Origin: CAVPCY01 sp963702525 | Lineage (GTDB): Bacteria > Actinomycetota > Coriobacteriia > Anaerosomatales > PHET01 | Direction of reading: 5' to 3' | Length of the DNA stretch: 64,000 bases | NCBI GenBank assembly: GCA_963702525.1 | Contig: CAVPCY010000020.1 | Location: 62,001-126,000 of the forward strand | Part shown: piece by piece, positions 54,796 to 64,000 of the stretch | How the letters are laid out: each line of letters begins with the position of its first letter | How positions within the stretch are numbered: position 1 is the first letter of the stretch | The notes under the pieces: model-generated | The model's database searches: none | Seen by the model: only the letters and a program-made list of their open reading frames with translations | Told to the model about the DNA's origin: nothing | Program-made: the position numbers and the translations under genes

Positions 54796-55698
54796 CTAGG
54801 CGACTTCGCGCGCCTTGAGCCATGCGTCCGCGAGCTCGGCCCAGCCGTCGCAGCGTGGGCAGCACGCCGCCACCACGTTGTCGTAGTCGCCCGCCTCGAG
54901 CGCGGCGTGCACCGTGGGCGACTCGAACGCGTTGCGCACGAGCACCATCACGCCGGTCGCGCGCGCCATCTCCAGGTCGGTCACCGAGTCGCCCACGGAC
55001 GCCGCCTGTTCGGCGGCGAGCCCGCGCGACGCTAGATCGGCCGCGATCGTCTCGGCCTTGGTGACGCCCTTGGGGACCAGATGGTAGGCGTGGATCGGCG
55101 CGTCGAAGCACGCGAGACCGTGGGCGCGCGGGTGGACGATACCGTTGTCGAGGATGCCGATAGGCAGCTCGAGGGTGTCAAGCACCGCCTGCGCATCGGT
55201 CAGGTCGAGGCAGCCGCGCAGCAGGTGGCTGCCCTCGCGGTTGATGTGCCAGGGCGTGTGGTACTCGATCTCGCCGGGAAACGTGCGCTGCAGAGCATCG
55301 ATGGCGCCGGCGTCGCGGATGAGCTCGTAGGGGGTCGCACCGTCGGTGGTGCCCTCGGGCCACTCACCGGTGTCGTAGATGACGCGCACGCCGGGCAGGC
55401 CTACGTCGTGGACGCGCACACAGCCTGCTTCGGCGATGAAGTCGCGCCAGCCCATCAGGCGCGCGAGCTCCGTGAGCTGCATCCGGGTGCGGCCCGAGAC
55501 CGGCACAACGCGCAGCCCCGCGCGGTTCAGCGCGACGATCGCTTCGGCGACCCGCGTTGACGGATCGCCACCCGCGTCGGCCAGCACGCAGCCGCCGGGC
55601 GCGAGCATCGTGCCGTCGAGGTCGGTGTAGAGCACCTCGACGTTCGCGAGCGCTGCGAGCGCAACCTCGTTCTCTGAGAGCGGACACACTTCAGCCAT
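54796..55698 (-). CDS. HAD-superfamily (Cof / MPGP-like) phosphatase
   Basis: 300 residues. HAD motif I LYTDLDGTML, motif II VVPVSGRT, a type C2B cap, the motif III Lys in VPKGVTKAETI, and motif IV SVGDSVTDLEMA. C-terminal cysteines (ACCPRCDGWAEL) are unusual. The nearest known relatives are sucrose/mannosyl-3-phosphoglycerate phosphatases; an osmolyte role next to kdp is possible but unproven. It lies 15 bases upstream of the kinase and may be cotranscribed. Confidence 0.85.
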   Translation of the reverse strand: MAEVCPLSENEVALAALANVEVLYTDLDGTMLAPGGCVLADAGGDPSTRVAEAIVALNRAGLRVVPVSGRTRMQLTELARLMGWRDFIAEAGCVRVHDVGLPGVRVIYDTGEWPEGTTDGATPYELIRDAGAIDALQRTFPGEIEYHTPWHINREGSHLLRGCLDLTDAQAVLDTLELPIGILDNGIVHPRAHGLACFDAPIHAYHLVPKGVTKAETIAADLASRGLAAEQAASVGDSVTDLEMARATGVMVLVRNAFESPTVHAALEAGDYDNVVAACCPRCDGWAELADAWLKAREVA

Positions 55699-55854
55699 GA
55701 GACGATGATAGCCGAGAGCGCGACTGGGTGAGGGCGGCCCGCCCCCGGACAGACGCCACTCACGGGTCGTACCTTACGGTTCGCGCTCCTAAACGGTATA
55801 AACGACAGTATCCCTCGCATCGAGGGACCGCACCGACGGCCAGGAGTATCGAAG

Positions 55855-56463
55855 ATGACCGCTGAGTTCGACATGCCGTTCCCGCACTACCGTTGCCCCA
55901 CCTGCGGCAAGGACCTGCCGCTGGGCGAGGCCAAGATCACCGTCACCTGTGCCGATCACACCGAGCACGTGACCGCCGAGTTCACGGTTCGCACCGCCAC
56001 GCCAGAGGACCGCACCGCCATCGAGACGATCTGCGACCGCGCGTTGGGCGAGACGGTGGTGGACGCGTTCGGTGGGACCTACGACGTCGTCGACAGCCTC
56101 AACCTCGTCGCCGAAGCCGACGGCGAGCTGGTGGGCCTGCTCTCCTTGGCCGTGCGTCATGGCGAGGCGATCGTCGTCTTCATGTCGGTCTACCCCGAGC
56201 ACCAGGGCACGGGCGTGGGCGCTGCGCTGCTCAGGTACGCCGAGGAGATCTCGGCGGTGCGCAACCTGCCGTTCATTCGCGTCGCGGTCACCAACGACGA
56301 CATCCCGCTGCTCTACTTCTACCAGCGCCACGGGTTCACCATCTACGAGGTGTGCGTGGGCGAGGTCGCCGACAAGTTCGGCTCCGCACCCCCCGGCTTC
56401 TCGGCGATTCCCGTGCGCGACGAGATCCGCCTGCGCCGCTCTGTCTGCGTGACTCCGGCATAA
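55855..56463 (+). CDS. GNAT acetyltransferase with N-terminal zinc ribbon
   Basis: 202 residues. Residues 10-40 carry a CPTC...C zinc-ribbon-like stretch (YRCPTCGKDLPLGE, then TCADHTEH with Cys and His). A GNAT domain follows with VFMSVYPEHQGTGVGAALLRYAEE and LYFYQRHGF. The ribbon may recruit a substrate or regulate activity. It is separated by 19 bases from a NitT/TauT-type transport operon. Confidence 0.85.
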   Translation: MTAEFDMPFPHYRCPTCGKDLPLGEAKITVTCADHTEHVTAEFTVRTATPEDRTAIETICDRALGETVVDAFGGTYDVVDSLNLVAEADGELVGLLSLAVRHGEAIVVFMSVYPEHQGTGVGAALLRYAEEISAVRNLPFIRVAVTNDDIPLLYFYQRHGFTIYEVCVGEVADKFGSAPPGFSAIPVRDEIRLRRSVCVTPA

Positions 56464-56482
56464 GACCCGAAGGGAGCCCTAG

Positions 56483-57484
56483 ATGACCCGACGCGCCGTC
56501 TTTGCGCGCACTGTCTCGGCCGCAACGCTCGCCGCGATGCTGCTACTCACCGGCTGCGCCAGCGCGACCAAGCCCGCCGAGCCCGCGGCTACTACCGAGA
56601 CTCCGGCCGCCGACCTCAAGCCGGTCAAGATCGGCACTCTGCCTACCGAGGACTCGCTACCCCTGTGGGTCGCCGAGGACATGGGCTACTTCGCCACCAA
56701 CGGCCTGGCCGACGTCGAGATCGTCACGTTCCAGAGTGCTCAGGAGCGCGACGCGGCGTTCGCGGCAGGCGCGATCGACGCCTACATGGGCGACATCATC
56801 GCCGCAGCGAACCTCGAGGCGGGCGGTGCGCCCAACACCATCAAGACGATCATGCTTGGCGCGGACCAGAGCCAGGGCCGCTTCGCGGTCGTCGTTCCCC
56901 CCAAGAGCGACGTGAAGTCTCTGACCGAGCTCAAGGGCGTTCCTGTGGGCACGTCGACCGCCACGATCCAGGAGTACGTGCTCGACGGGCTCATGGCCGA
57001 GGCCGGCGTCGCCGATGCCGACGTCAAGATCGAAGAGGTCAAGAAGGTGCCGGTGCGCTTCGAGCTGCTGATGGCCGACAAGCTCAAGGCCGCCGCACTG
57101 CCCGAACCGTTCGTAACCCTCGCCGAGCAGGGCAAGGCGACGATCGTGGGCGACGACACCAAGGCCAAGGCGAATCTCTCGCAGACCGTGCTCGTGTTCA
57201 GCGACAAGTACCTCGCCCAGGAGGGCGGTAGCGAGTCGGCCGATGCGGTGCTCGAGGCCTGGGACATTGCCGTGGGCGACATCAACAAGGCCCCGGAGAA
57301 CTACCGCAAGGTGCTCGTCGACAAGGCGCGCCTCCCAGCGCCGCTGGCCGAGACGTACAAGGTCAACACCTACCCGACCGCGCAGGTCCCGAGCCAGGCC
57401 GACGTCGAAGCGGTCCTCATATGGATGAAGTCGAAGGGGTACCTGAAGGGCGACGTGACCTACCCGGACCTCGTGGCGCAGTAA
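56483..57484 (+). CDS. ABC transporter substrate-binding lipoprotein, NMT1/TauT type
   Basis: 333 residues. The lipoprotein signal ends LLLTGCAS. The mature protein opens KIGTLPTEDSLPLWVAEDMGYF and continues with GAIDAYMGDIIAA and LKGVPVGTSTATIQEYVL, typical of the NMT1/THI5 and SsuA-like family for pyrimidine, sulfonate, nitrate or similar ligands. The ligand is not determinable. It is the first gene of a complete binding protein / ATPase / permease set. Confidence 0.9.
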   Translation: MTRRAVFARTVSAATLAAMLLLTGCASATKPAEPAATTETPAADLKPVKIGTLPTEDSLPLWVAEDMGYFATNGLADVEIVTFQSAQERDAAFAAGAIDAYMGDIIAAANLEAGGAPNTIKTIMLGADQSQGRFAVVVPPKSDVKSLTELKGVPVGTSTATIQEYVLDGLMAEAGVADADVKIEEVKKVPVRFELLMADKLKAAALPEPFVTLAEQGKATIVGDDTKAKANLSQTVLVFSDKYLAQEGGSESADAVLEAWDIAVGDINKAPENYRKVLVDKARLPAPLAETYKVNTYPTAQVPSQADVEAVLIWMKSKGYLKGDVTYPDLVAQ

Positions 57485-57491
57485 GGCGCAC

Positions 57492-58279
57492 ATGGCCTCG
57501 CTCGGATTCGAGAACGTATCGCTGACATACGAGGGTTCGGGCCGCCCGGTCCGAGCCCTCGAAAGCTTCTCGCTGAAAGTCGCCGAGGGCGAGCCGGTTG
57601 CGGTGATCGGCCCGAGCGGCTGTGGCAAGTCCACGTTGCTGCTTCTCGCGGCAGGGCTTCTTGATGCCGGGGGACGGCTCGGTGCGCGTCGACGGCGCGC
57701 CGCTCGCGGGCGTGCGCCGCGAGACCGCGCTGATCTTGCAGGACTACGGGCTGTTGCCCTGGAAGACCGTGGCCGACAACGCCGGGCTTGGGCTCGAGAT
57801 CCGCGGCGCGAGCCGCGCCGACCGTCAGGCGCGTGTGGACGAGGCGCTCGACCAAGTGGGAATCGCGGACTTCGCGAAGGCGTATCCCGAGCGAGCTGTC
57901 CGGCGGGATGCGTCAGCGTCTCGCACTGGCCCGCGCGGTGGCGCTGGACGCCGATCTGTTGCTGATGGACGAGCCCCTCTCGGCGCTCGACGCTCTGACA
58001 CGCGAGGACCTGCAGGACGTGCTGCTCGAGTTGTGGCGCGGGCGCAACCACGCGCAGGTGCTCGTGACCCACTCGATCGAAGAGGCCGTCTTCCTTGGCA
58101 GACGCATCGTGGTGATGTCGCCGCGGCCCGGTCGGGTGGCGGCGGTTGTCGACAACCCGGCGATGGGCGAGGAGGGCTACCGGGCAAGCGCGGCGTTCTA
58201 CGAGCGCTGCGCCGAGCTTCGTGAGCTGCTCGCGAGCGAGGGCGCGCTGCACTCGGTCACCGGCGAGGCGCGCCGATGA
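57492..58279 (+). CDS. ABC transporter ATP-binding protein, NitT/TauT type (two indels)
   Basis: About 262 residues over three frames. Walker A GPSGCGKSTLL, Q-loop LILQDYGLLPWKTV, signature SELSGGMRQR, Walker B LLLMDEPLSALD and H-loop VTHSIEEAVF are all present. Single extra bases near 57660 and 57895 break the frame; similarity continues across both. The stop overlaps the permease start by four bases. Confidence 0.9.
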
Positions 58280-59028
58280 GCGCGACCGCCCGCAGAGCGC
58301 TCGGCTACGTCGGCGCCATAGCTGTGCTGCTGGCGATGTGGGCTCTGCTCGCGTGGTGGATCGGTTCGCCGGCGTTGCCGGGGCCTTTGCTGGCGCTCTC
58401 CACGTTCTGGGTGGAGTTGCCGGCGTTGTGGCCGGAGACGCTGATCTCGCTCATCCGGGTGGTTGCGGCGATGGCATTGGGCACGGTACTGGCCGTGCCG
58501 ATGGGTCTGGCACTGGGCCGCTCGGCGCGCGCCGACGCCCTTTTCGCGCCAATCATCTTTCTCACCTACCCGATCCCCAAGGTGGTCTTCTTGCCGGTGC
58601 TGATCCTGCTCCTGGGGCTGGGCAATGCGTCGAAGGTCGCTCTGATCGGCATGATCGTCTTCTTCCAGATACTCGTGACCGCCCGTGATGCGGCTAAGGC
58701 CGTACCCGAAGCGAGCGTGCTTTCCGTGCGATCGCTCGGAGCAACGCATCGGCAGGTTGCTCGGCACGTGGTGGTGCCTGCGGCGCTGCCCGAGATCTTC
58801 ACGGCACTCAGGATCGGCACCGGTACCGCGATCGCGGTGCTGTTCATAGCCGAGGCGACCGCCGGCAGCAACGGGCTGGGCTGGTACATCGTGGACGCAT
58901 GGGGCCGCATCGACTACGCGTCGATGTTCGCCGGCATCATCGCGATGGGGCTGCTGGGCGTGGCGCTCTACGAGGCGCTCGACGCGATCGAGTCGCGGGT
59001 GACCCGCTGGCGCAAGGCGGCGCGGTAG
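58276..59028 (+). CDS. ABC transporter permease, NitT/TauT type
   Basis: 250 residues with six helices. The BPD_transp_1 EAA loop is EASVLSVRSLGATHRQVARHV split around the conserved Gly. MALGTVLAVPMGLALGRS and LGWYIVDAWGRIDY are family-typical. It completes the importer encoded with 56483 and 57492. Confidence 0.93.
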   Translation: MSATARRALGYVGAIAVLLAMWALLAWWIGSPALPGPLLALSTFWVELPALWPETLISLIRVVAAMALGTVLAVPMGLALGRSARADALFAPIIFLTYPIPKVVFLPVLILLLGLGNASKVALIGMIVFFQILVTARDAAKAVPEASVLSVRSLGATHRQVARHVVVPAALPEIFTALRIGTGTAIAVLFIAEATAGSNGLGWYIVDAWGRIDYASMFAGIIAMGLLGVALYEALDAIESRVTRWRKAAR

Positions 59029-59045
59029 GCGACCGGTTCGCGCGT

Positions 59046-60370
59046 CTACTCGAGCGCCTCGTCGATGTCCATCTGCTCAGGTTTCGGCTTCGTCGATCAC
59101 GATCGCCGGCAGCTCCAAGAGGGCTGAGGCCTCGGTCTCGGGCAGGCTCTCGACGCCGCGAAGCTTGCGCTCCATGGCCCGGCTGCGACGCTCGGTCTCG
59201 CCGATGGTGTTGGCAGCGGTGTTGAGCTGCTTCTTGACCTTGCACGAGAACGTCGCCGAACTTGCCGAACTCGGTCTTCACCGCGGCGAGCACCTTCCAG
59301 ACCTCGGCGGACTGCTGCTCGATGGCGAGCGTCTGGAAGCCCATCCGAAGGCGCTCGAGGATCGCAGCGAGCGTGGTCGGGCCGCACGCATGACGTGGTA
59401 CTTGTGCTGCAGCTCGTCGGCGAGCGTCGGGTGGCGCAGCACCTCGGCGTAGAGACCCTCGGTGGGCAGGAACATGATCGCGAAGTCGGTCGTGCATGGC
59501 GGGCACAGGTACTTCGAGCTGATCGCCTCGGCCTGGATCGTGATCGAGCGCGCCAGCGCGTCGGTCGCCTTCTGCACGGCCTCCACATCGCCGCGCTCGG
59601 CGGCGTCCTGGAGCCGCAGGTAGTCCTCCTGCGGGAACTTCGAGTCGATCGGCAGCCACACGACGGCGTTGGGGTCGTCCTTCGGGCCGGGCAGGCGGAT
59701 GGCGAACTCGACCAGCTCGCGCCGAGTCCTCCTTGGTCTGCACGTTTCGCGCGAACTGGCTCGGCGTGAGGATCTGCTCCAGCAGCGCGCCCAGCTGCAC
59801 TTCGGCCCACGTGCCCCGCGCCTTGACGTTCGTGAGCACGCGCTTGAGGTCGCCCACGCCGGTCGCGAGGCTCTGCATCTCGCCCAGCCCGCGCTGCACC
59901 GCTTCGAGCCGCTCGCTCACGAGCTTGAACGACTCCCCGAGCCGCTTCTCGAGCGTGTCGTGCAGCTTCTCGTCGACGGTCTTGCGCATCTCCTCGAGCT
60001 TCTTGTCGTTGCCGTCCTGCAGCTCCTTGACGCGCGAGTCGAGGGTCACGCGGATGCGTTCGAGCGAGGCCGTGTTCGAGTCGCCGAGCTCCTTGACCTG
60101 CTTGCCCACGGTGTCGAGCTGCGTGCGCTGCATCTCGCCCATCGCGGTCAGGTTCGCCGAGAGGGTGGTGTTCGCTGCGTTGAGCGCGGCGGTGAGCTCC
60201 TCGCGCGAATCGCGAGCGGCGCGGGCGGCCTCTTCTCGGCTGGCGCGCAGCTCCTCGCGCAGCACGTCCTCGCTGTTCGAGCTCGCCGACGTCCGCGCGA
60301 TCAACACGGCGAGCAGCGCGACGTTGAGCAGTCCGACCACCAGCAGTACCCACAGCAGTGCGCTACCCAT
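59046..60370 (-). CDS. rmuC: RmuC-family DNA recombination protein (about four indels)
   Basis: About 440 residues. An N-terminal membrane helix (LLWVLLVVGLLNVALLAVLIA) precedes a long coiled coil (40-190) and then the RmuC nuclease-like core: LKRVLTNVKARGTWAEVQLG, VVWLPIDSKFPQEDYLRL, FAIMFLPTEGLYAEVL and LRMGFQTLAIEQQSAEVW. Slips near 59730, 59385, 59240 and 59085 are bridged by similarity; the last gives an end at TAG 59046 (EPEQMDIDEALE). RmuC limits inversion at short repeats and acts as a phage restriction factor in some hosts. Confidence 0.88.
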
Positions 60371-60522
60371 GTGTGTGCCTCACAGCGTCCTTCGGGCGGT
60401 CAGTGGATGCCACTCCCCGTGGCCCTTTCGAGTGTACGGCAAGCACGGCGCTAACGAAGCCAGCGTAGCAACCGCCTCTGACACGTGGCGCCACCGGATG
60501 AGCGCTCAAGCTGCCGAACCGT

Positions 60523-63087
60523 CTACCCGCGTCGCCCCGCGAACCGCAGCCGCCACGAGTTCGCGACCACGGCAAGCGACGAGAGCGCCATCGCGATCGC
60601 CGCCGTGATCGGGCTCAGCACGCCCATGACCGCCAGCGGCACCGTCACGAGGTTGTACGAGAACGCCCACCACAGGTTCTGGTCGACGACGCGCCGCGTG
60701 GCACGGGCGATGTCGACGAGCGGCGGAAGTGATGCCAGCGGTGATCCGCTCGCGGCTTCGATGTCGAACACCGCACCCTGCCGAGAAGCCACCGCGCGGT
60801 AGCGCTCGGCGGCGGCCGGGTCGCCCAGCAGCACCACGTCGGCCGCGAGTTGGGCCACGTCGCTCGCCCCGCCGATCGCAACAGCCAGGTCCGCTGCACC
60901 GAGCGCGGCCGCGTCGTTGATCCCGTCGCCCACGAAGGCGACCGCGGGAACCGTGTCGCGTCCGCCGCCGCCCAGCGCGAGCTCCTCGGCGAGTTCGCGC
61001 ACGATGCGCTCCTTGTCGTGAGGCAGCACCTCCGAGAAGACCCGCTTCACGCCGAGCGACCCGGCTACGGCTTCGGTCGTGGCGGTGGCGTCGCCACTCA
61101 CGATGGCGGTCTCGATGTTTCGGCGTGCGAGCGCAGCGAGTGCCGGAGCCGCGTCGGGCCTGATGCGGTCCTCGAGGACGACGCCTCCCAAGACGCGCTC
61201 GCCGGCAGCGATCCACACGACGATGCGGCCGGCCTGTCGCTGCTCGAGCGCGTCGGCGACGAGATCGGGCGGAACCGACAGCTCGTTGAGCTCCAGCAGC
61301 CGCTCCGAACCGGCCAGCGCCGCCTCTCCCGAGACCGTGCCGCTCACGCCCATGCCCGGCGTGTCGAACGACGTGCTCGGCCGGCGACACGGTGATGTCG
61401 CGCTCGCGGGCGGCGGCGGCGATGGCGGCGGCCACCGGATGCGGGTCTCCTGCCTCCAGCGCCGCAGCCGTGCCGAGGAGGACCGCCGCATCCTGCTCGG
61501 GGAGGGCCTCAGGCAACGTCGCCACCACCGACGCGCGTCCCTCGGTGAGCGTGCCGGTCTTGTCGAGGGCGACCAGGCGCAAGTCCCTCGCGCGCTCGAG
61601 GGCGGGGCCGCCGCGGATGAGCGCACCGCGCCGAGCGCCCGCGCCTACCGCGTTCACCACCGCGAGCGGGGTCGCGAGGCCCAGCGCGCACGGGCATGCG
61701 ACCACGAGCACGGTGACGGCTCGAGCGACGGCTTCGCTCACCCCGGCGGTGACACCGACGATCAGCAGCGTCGCCGCAGCGACTGCGAGCACCACCGGGA
61801 CGAACACGCCGGCGACCGCATCGGCGAGCCTCTGCGAGTGGGACTTCGCGAAGACGGCGTCCTCGGCGACGGCAGCGAGGCGGCCGGTGAGGGTGTCGGA
61901 GGCCACTCGTGTCGACCCGCACGACGAGCACGGCGGTGAGGTTCACGGTGCCCGCCCAGACCTCGTCGCCCGGCGCAGCCGTGGCTGGCAGCGGCTCGCC
62001 GGTGAGGCGCGAGCGGTCCAGCTCGCTCTCGCCGCTGGTCACGACGCCGTCGACGGGCACTCGCTCGCCCGGCCGCACGGCGATCAGAGCGCCGGGCTCG
62101 ACCTCGGCGACCGGCACGCGGGACGCCTCGGCCAGCGCGCCCGACTCCGGCAGCAGCCACGCTTCCTCGGCAGATGCGGTCGAGGCCAGCACCACGACCG
62201 CCCTCGCGGCGTCACGCTGCCCCAGCGACTCGAGCCAGCGGCCGAGCAGCACGATCGTCGTGATCATGGCGGCGGACTCGAAGTAGGTGGGGCCGCTGCC
62301 GGTGAGCGCGGCCCAGACGCTGTAGAACCACGCGGTCCACGTCCCCAAGACCACGAGCGTGTCCATCGTCGCGCGCCTCACGCGGGCCGCGCGCCACGCG
62401 CCCGCGAGGAACGGCCAGCCGGAGTAGAGCAGCACCACGAGCGACCCGACGGCCGTGAAAGCTCGACGCGCTGCACGCCCGCGTACTCTGCGGACAGGAA
62501 CGCCGGGTAGAGCACGAACAGGGTGGGCCACAGCACCCACATCCCCACTGCGGCGCCGACGAAGAACCGCAGGAACATGTCGGCCGAGTCCGTTGCGGCG
62601 GCATCGGCCAGCCGCGCGGGCTCTGCCCGGTAGCCGAGCAGCCCGACCCGGTCCCTCAGCTCGTCGGGCTCGGTCCGCGCCGGGTCGTAGGTGACACGTG
62701 CGAGCGAGGCCGCGTAGCTCACCTCGGCGTCGAGCACGCCGTCGATCCCCAGCAAGGCGTCTTCGAGCACGAGCGCGCACGAGGAGCACCACATCCCGCC
62801 CACGCGCAGGGTTTCTCGGCGGGCACCGGCCGCGGCGGCAGCCACCGCCTTACGTTCGGCCGCCCGCGCGTTGCGCGCGCTGCGTTCGCCGGGCGGGGCA
62901 GAGCAGCTCCGAGAACCCACCGGCTTCGGCCGCGCTCCACACACGCCGGCAACCCTCGCAGCAGAAGTCGTGGCCGCCGTCTCGAAGCGGTCGGCCGATC
63001 AGCGGCAGCCCGCACAGGTCGCACGCCGCCCGCCCGCCCGCCGAGCGCTCGGCATGGGCCTCGCGCGGCGTCTGGCGGACCGCTCAC
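60523..63087 (-). CDS. Copper-type P1B ATPase, CcoI/FixI-like (several indels)
   Basis: About 850 residues. An N-terminal zinc-ribbon-like domain (CDLCGLPLIG, DFCCEGCRRVW) of the type found in CcoI/FixI, then an HMA domain with GGMWCSSCAL, actuator TGEP (SRLTGEPLPA), the CPC metal site VVACPCALGLATP, phosphorylation motif ALDKTGTLTEG, and hinge VAFVGDGINDAAAL. Frames break near 63065, 62895, 62460, 61910 and 61385. FixI-type ATPases deliver copper for cbb3 oxidase assembly. The SafE-family gene next to it fits that role. GTG 63087 is the probable start. Confidence 0.87.
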
Positions 63088-63097
63088 GAGGGCGGTC

Positions 63098-63864
63098 TCA
63101 CGCGCCTGTGGCCAGGCCGATGCCCTGCCACACCACGATCAACCCGAGGACCGACGACCAGAGCACCCGAGGCGGTCGCGAACGCGCCGCGGGCGCGCAC
63201 TCCCAGCAGGCCGCTCGCGGCGCCAAAACCAGCCAGCGCAGGCACGGTGCCCAACCCGAAGGCGAGCATCGTGAGCGCTCCGTAGAGCGGGTAGCCCGTC
63301 GCGAGTGCCGCGATCTCGACCGGGCAGGAGCGGGGCGCAGGGCAGCAGGCCCATCAGCATGCCGAGTGCGAACCCCCAGCGGGGACCGCGGCGCAGCAGC
63401 TCGGCGGTCGTCTTGGCGAACCACGGCCGGTCGGTGAGCAGCCGGGTGGGCTCGGGAAGACGCGTGCCCCGCGCACGGAGCGAACTCGCCAACAGCACGA
63501 CGCCGGCGGCCACCATCGCGACGCCGCCGGCGAGCTTGAGCCAGCGGGTCACGTTGTCGGGCGAGAAGGGGCCTGTCAGCGCAGCCATCGCTCCGGCCTG
63601 GCCGAGGAGCCCGAGCAGCGCGCCGAGCAGCGCGTAGGTCGTGAGTCGGCCGCCGTGATACCCCAGCTGAAAGCCGAGCGGCCGCTTGGAGCCTGCGCCA
63701 CCTCCGGCGGTCCGCACGCCGCAGCCCTCGGCGAGCGAGGCCGCGGCGACGAACGGCCCGCACATCGCCAGGCAGTGCCCGAACCCCCCCGTCAGCCCAA
63801 GGAGAAAGGCCCCCCACAACGCCGCCGACCCGAGGCCGGCGATCTGCATGCTCCCGTGGTCCAC
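63098..63864 (-). CDS. SafE/TauE-like (COG2836) membrane protein (two indels)
   Basis: About 255 residues with six helices. LLGLTGGFGHCLAMCGPFV in helix 1 and GLLPCAPL in the repeat are the paired Cys/Pro motifs of the COG2836 sulfite-exporter/cytochrome-biogenesis family. Slips near 63325 and 63160 lead to PVEIAALATGYPLYGALTML and the final LIVVWQGIGLATGA. It lies 10 bases upstream of the copper ATPase in the same direction, as in cbb3-oxidase maturation clusters. Confidence 0.85.
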
Positions 63865-63865
63865 G

Positions 63866-64000
63866 CTACTGGGTCAGGAACTTGTCGAAAGCGCCGAGCG
63901 GACCGTTGAGAGCCTGCACGAAGTACACGACGTAGAAGATCAGGAACACGACGTAGCCCACGATGATCCCCTTGATGATGAAGGGGACCTTGCCGTGGGC
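63866..64000 (-). CDS. C-terminal end of a membrane protein (5' part outside window)
   Basis: The last 44 codons contain one membrane helix (IIVGYVVFLIFYVVYFV) and a polar end ALNGPLGAFDKFLTQ. Its stop is one base before the SafE-family ATG, so it heads the same operon. A cytochrome-oxidase-associated subunit is plausible by context only. Confidence 0.6.
   Translation of the reverse strand, partial: AHGKVPFIIKGIIVGYVVFLIFYVVYFVQALNGPLGAFDKFLTQ

Noticed and set aside
59080..59090. TGA near the RmuC end as selenocysteine
   Set aside because: Removing one base gives a natural longer end; no CxxC context and no hairpin with a GU loop.
1..64000. CRISPR arrays, insertion sequences, integrons, toxin-antitoxin pairs
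   Set aside because: No direct-repeat arrays, transposase motifs or recombination sites were seen on reading both strands.

Overview
This is a high-GC, gene-dense bacterial window, most likely from an actinobacterium of the Coriobacteriia or a related anaerobic lineage (inference). The reasons are heavy GC-ending codon use, many GTG/TTG starts behind strong Shine-Dalgarno sites, a UPF0182 membrane protein, an APC permease plus CeoB/CeoC-like TrkA pair, a magnesium-type Nramp relative like those of Eggerthella, T-box and M-box riboswitches with rho-independent terminators, and one probable selenoprotein. No rRNA, CRISPR array, insertion sequence or prophage was seen.

Layout. 0-3.2 kb: end of a rhodanese-thioredoxin fusion with an in-frame TGA at the first redox cysteine position and a SECIS-like hairpin; an unidentified probable non-coding RNA; then P-II and the Amt ammonium transporter. 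3.4-7 kb: tRNA-Ala, a KimA-like permease and two TrkA subunits. 7.1-14.3 kb: glutamine amidotransferase, a drug-type ABC exporter, EamA, GNAT, acylphosphatase, tautomerase and hemolysin III. 14.3-16.3 kb: a molybdopterin lipoprotein divergent from a flavin reductase. 16.3-19.6 and 25.5-29.1 kb: two paralogous operons, each a HEAT-like protein followed by an HD-GYP protein, all four with the same N-terminal domain. 19.8-25.4 kb: CNNM/CBS protein, toast-rack and PspC membrane proteins, amidohydrolase, methyltransferase, Maf. 29.1-41.4 kb: UPF0182, RlpA-like protein, holin-like protein, a stand-alone cyanophycin-synthetase N-terminal-like protein, a T-box-controlled aminotransferase followed by D-Ala-D-Ala ligase, YtxH and PRC-barrel proteins, YbaK, polysaccharide deacetylase and a secreted protein. 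41.6-45.2 kb: M-box riboswitch, MgtE-like protein and Nramp-type transporter. 46.6-54.8 kb: a complete kdp potassium locus with KdpD split into two genes at opposite ends, plus a 31-residue membrane protein before KdpF. 55.8-64 kb: zinc-ribbon acetyltransferase, NitT/TauT-type ABC importer, RmuC, CcoI/FixI-type copper ATPase and a SafE-family protein.

The genes fit a cell heavily invested in ion control. Potassium is covered by KimA-like, TrkA-type and Kdp proteins, and magnesium by the M-box-governed pair. Cell-envelope maintenance is covered by Ddl, the RlpA-like protein, the deacetylase and the PspC/toast-rack proteins, and cyclic-dinucleotide turnover by the two HD-GYP proteins.

Data quality: single-base indels break about 20 genes. 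They are dense at 21-37 kb and 57-64 kb, also present at 43-46 kb, and absent from 0-13 kb and 47-55 kb. Protein similarity carries on directly in the next frame, so I read them as sequencing or assembly errors. Each broken gene is listed once over its full span.
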